64,000 nt of DNA, from NCBI RefSeq assembly GCF_038246755.1, contig NZ_CP134706.1, positions 6,823,501 to 6,887,500 on the forward strand. Reading direction: 5' to 3'. The translations under genes and the position numbers were made by a program. Positions 61,236 to 64,000 of the stretch are shown in pieces. The notes under the pieces are model-generated. The model was not told the origin of the DNA and did no database searches. It was given only the letters and a program-made list of their open reading frames with translations. Source of the DNA: Micromonospora sp. FIMYZ51. GTDB lineage: Bacteria > Actinomycetota > Actinomycetes > Mycobacteriales > Micromonosporaceae. The stretch's first letter is position 1. Each line of letters opens with the position of its first letter.

Positions 61236-64000
61236 GGTAAGCTTTCGCAGGTGGCGCTCCGGGCGAATCCCTCCGCAGCAGCGTCCTGTCGCTTCGACCT
61301 GCTCGGTCCCCTGCGGGTGTCTCGGGAAGGCGAGGAAATCCCGCTCGTCTCGGTTAAACAGCGCCTGCTGCTGGCCAGCCTGCTGCTGCGCCCGGGAGAG
61401 GTGATCAGCACCGACGAGCTGAGCGCGGCCCTCTGGTCGGACGACCCGCCGGCCTCCGCTGCGGCAAACCTCCGGACCTACGTACGCGGTCTGCGGCAGC
61501 TTCTCGGCAGCGACCGCCTGCCGTCCGTGCCCGGCGGCTACCAACTGGTGGTCCAGCCCGGCGAGCGCGACCTGGACCGCTTCGACGAGGTGACCGCGCG
61601 TGGCCGAGCGGCGCTCGCCGAGGGCCGGCCCGAGGATGCGGCGGCTGACCTGGCCGAAGCGGTCGACCTGTGGCGGGGCGCGCCGCTCGCCGACCTGCCG
61701 CTCACACCCGTGCTGGCCCGCCGGGTGCGGCGGCTTGAGGAGCACCGCCTGCTCGCCGAGGAGGACCACGCGGCCGCCCTGTTGCAGGCCGGCGCAACGG
61801 CGAAAGTGATTCAGCGGCTACGGACGCTTGTCGACAAGCATCCGCTGCGGCAGCGCGCGTGGGGGCAGCTGATGACGGCGCTCTATCGCACCGGCGACGT
61901 CTCCGGCGCCCTCGACGCCTTCCAACAGGCCAGGCAGGCGCTGGCGGAACAGACCGGGCTCGACCCGGGGCCGGAGCTGCGCCGGTTGCACCAGGACATC
62001 CTGCACCATCGTGCCGGCCCGGCCCCGGCCGAGGAACAGCCGCCCGGCCGCCGGCCCGCACAGCTGCCGCTCGCGGCGACCGGCTTCGTCGGTCGCGAGC
62101 CGGAACTGGCCCTGCTGGACGCCGCAGTGGCCGCAACGGAGCCGGCCACCGTGGTGATCTCGGCGATCAGCGGTATGGCCGGCGTCGGCAAGACCGCGCT
62201 GGCGCTGCGCTGGGCCCACCGGGTAGTCGACCGCTTCCCCGACGGCCAGCTCTACCTCAACCTGCGCGGCTACGACGAGGCCGAGGCAATGACCCCGGCC
62301 GAGGCGCTACGCAGCTTCCTTGAGGCCCTCGGCGTGCCCGATGCCCGCATTCCGGTCACCACCGACGCCCGGGCCGGTCTCTATCGCAGCCTGTTGGCGG
62401 CCCGCCAGATGCTCATCGTGCTGGACAACGCCCGCGACACCGAGCAGGTGCGCCCGCTGCTGCCCGGCACCGGCCACGGCGCCGTCGTCATCACCAGCCG
62501 CGACCAGCTCACCGCCCTCGTCGCGGCGGAGCGTGCCCGCTCGGTGACCCTGGACGTGCTTACCGACGAGGAGTCCCGGCGCCTGCTGCGCAACTGGCTC
62601 GGCGCCGACCGGATCGCCCGCGAACCGGCCGCGGTCGCCGACATCATCGAGGCCGCGAGCCGCCTGCCGCTCGCTCTGTCCATTGTGGCGGCACGGATCG
62701 CCGCCAAGCCGGCCTTCCCGCTCGCCGCATTCGCCGCCGAACTGCGCCCGCGCGACTCCCGACTGGACGCCCTCGCTGACGGCGATGTGCGGCGCGTGTT
62801 CTCCTGGTCCTACCGGGCGCTGAGCGAGCCGGCCGCGCGGCTGTTCCGCCTGCTCGGCCTGCATCCCGGCCCCGATTTCACCAGCCCGGTCGCCGCGGCA
62901 CTGACCGGCGTCGAGCCGGCCAGGGTCCGCTCGACGCTGCGCGAGCTGACCCGGCTGCACCTGCTCATCGAGCATCAGCCCGACCGCTACACGCTGCATG
63001 ATCTTCTGCGGACCTACGCGGCCGAGCTGGTCGGCGAGTCCGAGCCGGACGATCAGCGGGAGGCCGCCCTGCACCGCCTGTTCGACTACTACCTCCACAC
63101 GGGCTACCCCGCAGCTCGCCTGCTCCAGCCGCAGTGGCAGCCGATCACGCCCGAGCCGCCGCTGCCGGCGAGCTTCGCGACGCCGCCGACCGCCCGCGAG
63201 ACGGCCCTCGACTGGTTCACCACCGAACACCACGTGCTGGTCCGGATCGTGCGGCAGGCGGCCGAGTTCGGCTTCAACTCGTACGCCTGGCAGCTCGCCT
63301 GGGCGGTGACGGCGTTCCTCGCTCCGCGCGGTCTCTGGCAGGACCAGCTCGCCGTCCAGGAGGTCGCCGTCTCCGCCGCCGAGAAAGCCGGCGACGAGTC
63401 CGGACAGGCTCTGTCGAACCGCCTGCTGGCCCGCGCCGCCCTGCGCCTCGGCAGGCACGACGACGCCGAGACCCGGCTGGAGTCGGCGTTGTCACTCTAC
63501 GAGCGGATCGGTGACCTGGCCGGGCAGGCGCAGGTCCTGCACAGCCGCACCGAGTTGGCGTACGAGCGAGGCCGCCCCGACGAGGCCATCGCGCACGGTG
63601 AGCGAGCCCTGGTGCTGCACCGCCTGGCCGGCACGCCCGCCGGTGAGGCGCGCACGCTGAACGCGATCGGCTACATCCAGGCGACGACCGGCGACTTCCA
63701 CCGGGCCATCACCCACTGCACGGAGGCCCTGAGCATCCTGTGGAAGATCGACGACCACAACGGGCAGGCGGCCACGCTGGACAGCCTGGGCTTCGCCTAC
63801 GCCGGGCTGGGTGATCACGGCCACGCCGCCGAACTGTACGAACAGTCGATCCAGCTGTTCCGCGACTCCGCCGACCGCTATCACGAGGCGGAGACGCTGA
63901 CCCGGCTCGGCGACGTCCGGCTGGCCATGGGCGACCGCGAGGCGGCCCGCTCGGCGTGGCAGCTGGCCGTACGCATCTACGAGGCCCTGGACGACCCGGC
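61233..64000 (+). CDS. SARP/AfsR-family pathway regulator with NB-ARC and TPR domains (3' end outside window)
   Basis: The frame is open from ATG 61233 to the window end, about 922 residues. It has an OmpR-like winged-helix DNA-binding domain (about 17-100; CRFDLLGPLRVSREGEEIPL...QRLLLASLLLRPGEVIS), a bacterial transcriptional activation domain (about 105-255; LDRFDEVTARGRAAL), an NB-ARC ATPase with Walker A GMAGVGKT (314-321) and LIVLDNARD, then TPR-like repeats from about residue 700. This is the AfsR-type large SARP. It is divergent from the biosynthetic operon and is probably its activator. No good ribosome binding site precedes ATG 61233; GTG 61251 is an alternative start. The C-terminus is cut by the window edge. 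Confidence 0.92.
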   Translation, partial: MGKLSQVALRANPSAAASCRFDLLGPLRVSREGEEIPLVSVKQRLLLASLLLRPGEVISTDELSAALWSDDPPASAAANLRTYVRGLRQLLGSDRLPSVPGGYQLVVQPGERDLDRFDEVTARGRAALAEGRPEDAAADLAEAVDLWRGAPLADLPLTPVLARRVRRLEEHRLLAEEDHAAALLQAGATAKVIQRLRTLVDKHPLRQRAWGQLMTALYRTGDVSGALDAFQQARQALAEQTGLDPGPELRRLHQDILHHRAGPAPAEEQPPGRRPAQLPLAATGFVGREPELALLDAAVAATEPATVVISAISGMAGVGKTALALRWAHRVVDRFPDGQLYLNLRGYDEAEAMTPAEALRSFLEALGVPDARIPVTTDARAGLYRSLLAARQMLIVLDNARDTEQVRPLLPGTGHGAVVITSRDQLTALVAAERARSVTLDVLTDEESRRLLRNWLGADRIAREPAAVADIIEAASRLPLALSIVAARIAAKPAFPLAAFAAELRPRDSRLDALADGDVRRVFSWSYRALSEPAARLFRLLGLHPGPDFTSPVAAALTGVEPARVRSTLRELTRLHLLIEHQPDRYTLHDLLRTYAAELVGESEPDDQREAALHRLFDYYLHTGYPAARLLQPQWQPITPEPPLPASFATPPTARETALDWFTTEHHVLVRIVRQAAEFGFNSYAWQLAWAVTAFLAPRGLWQDQLAVQEVAVSAAEKAGDESGQALSNRLLARAALRLGRHDDAETRLESALSLYERIGDLAGQAQVLHSRTELAYERGRPDEAIAHGERALVLHRLAGTPAGEARTLNAIGYIQATTGDFHRAITHCTEALSILWKIDDHNGQAATLDSLGFAYAGLGDHGHAAELYEQSIQLFRDSADRYHEAETLTRLGDVRLAMGDREAARSAWQLAVRIYEALDDP

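Overview
The window is high-GC actinomycete DNA. Dense 4-nt start/stop overlaps, GTG and TTG starts, many secreted plant-polymer hydrolases and a very large thiotemplate cluster suggest a Micromonosporaceae-type organism (inference; no rRNA or marker gene is present). I saw no tRNA, rRNA, insertion sequence, integrase or CRISPR array.

Region 1 (1-5.1 kb): the start of an unknown membrane protein, an NhaA Na+/H+ antiporter, and a TetR-regulated ABC-2 type exporter (tetR, ATPase, permease) reading leftwards. Region 2 (5.1-11.2 kb): a CBM13-GH62 arabinofuranosidase gene broken by a 1-nt deletion, an MFS exporter divergent from its TetR regulator around a near-perfect operator palindrome, and a secreted multidomain esterase preceded by a possible small ORF. 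Region 3 (11.2-17.7 kb): a two-component system (sensor kinase and OmpR-type regulator) divergent from a MacAB-like efflux operon, then a small lipoprotein. Region 4 (17.8-24.3 kb): a polymer-degradation locus with a DUF4353-like/CBM2 protein, a bifunctional GH10 xylanase/GH62 arabinofuranosidase, and a polyester-hydrolase (cutinase/PETase-type) enzyme carrying CBM13. Modules are shared at the DNA level: about 925 bp of GH62 occur as a virtually identical inverted copy in region 2, and about 290 bp of CBM13 are directly repeated.

Region 5 (24.4-64 kb) is one biosynthetic gene cluster. A SARP/AfsR-type activator (61233 to the window end, incomplete) diverges from a leftward operon: ABC exporter, PKS (KS-AT-KR-DH-ACP), NRPS (C-A-T-C-A-T), NRPS (C-A-T-C-A-T, first A predicted Thr), NRPS (C-A-T-E, A predicted Arg), MbtH, a lanthipeptide-dehydratase-like (LanB-like) protein without a visible elimination domain, a type II thioesterase, a quinone-oxidoreductase-like enzyme, NRPS (A-T-C-A-T, first A predicted Gln) and two tandem ATP-grasp amino-acid ligases. 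Almost every junction is a 4-nt overlap, so these genes are probably cotranscribed. The last gene is an MFS transporter with its own promoter, whose C-terminal part looks like the ligand-binding half of a MerR regulator.

Working model (inference): the A-first NRPS starts the chain with Gln plus one residue, the PKS adds and reduces one malonate unit, the three C-first NRPSs add about five residues including Thr and D-Arg, and the LanB-like enzyme and ATP-grasp ligases tailor or release a product for which no thioesterase domain is visible. Three 11-bp-spaced heptamers between the SARP gene and the operon are the best candidate activator site. The LanB-like plus ATP-grasp plus NRPS/PKS combination, with non-collinear architecture, is the most likely new system here.
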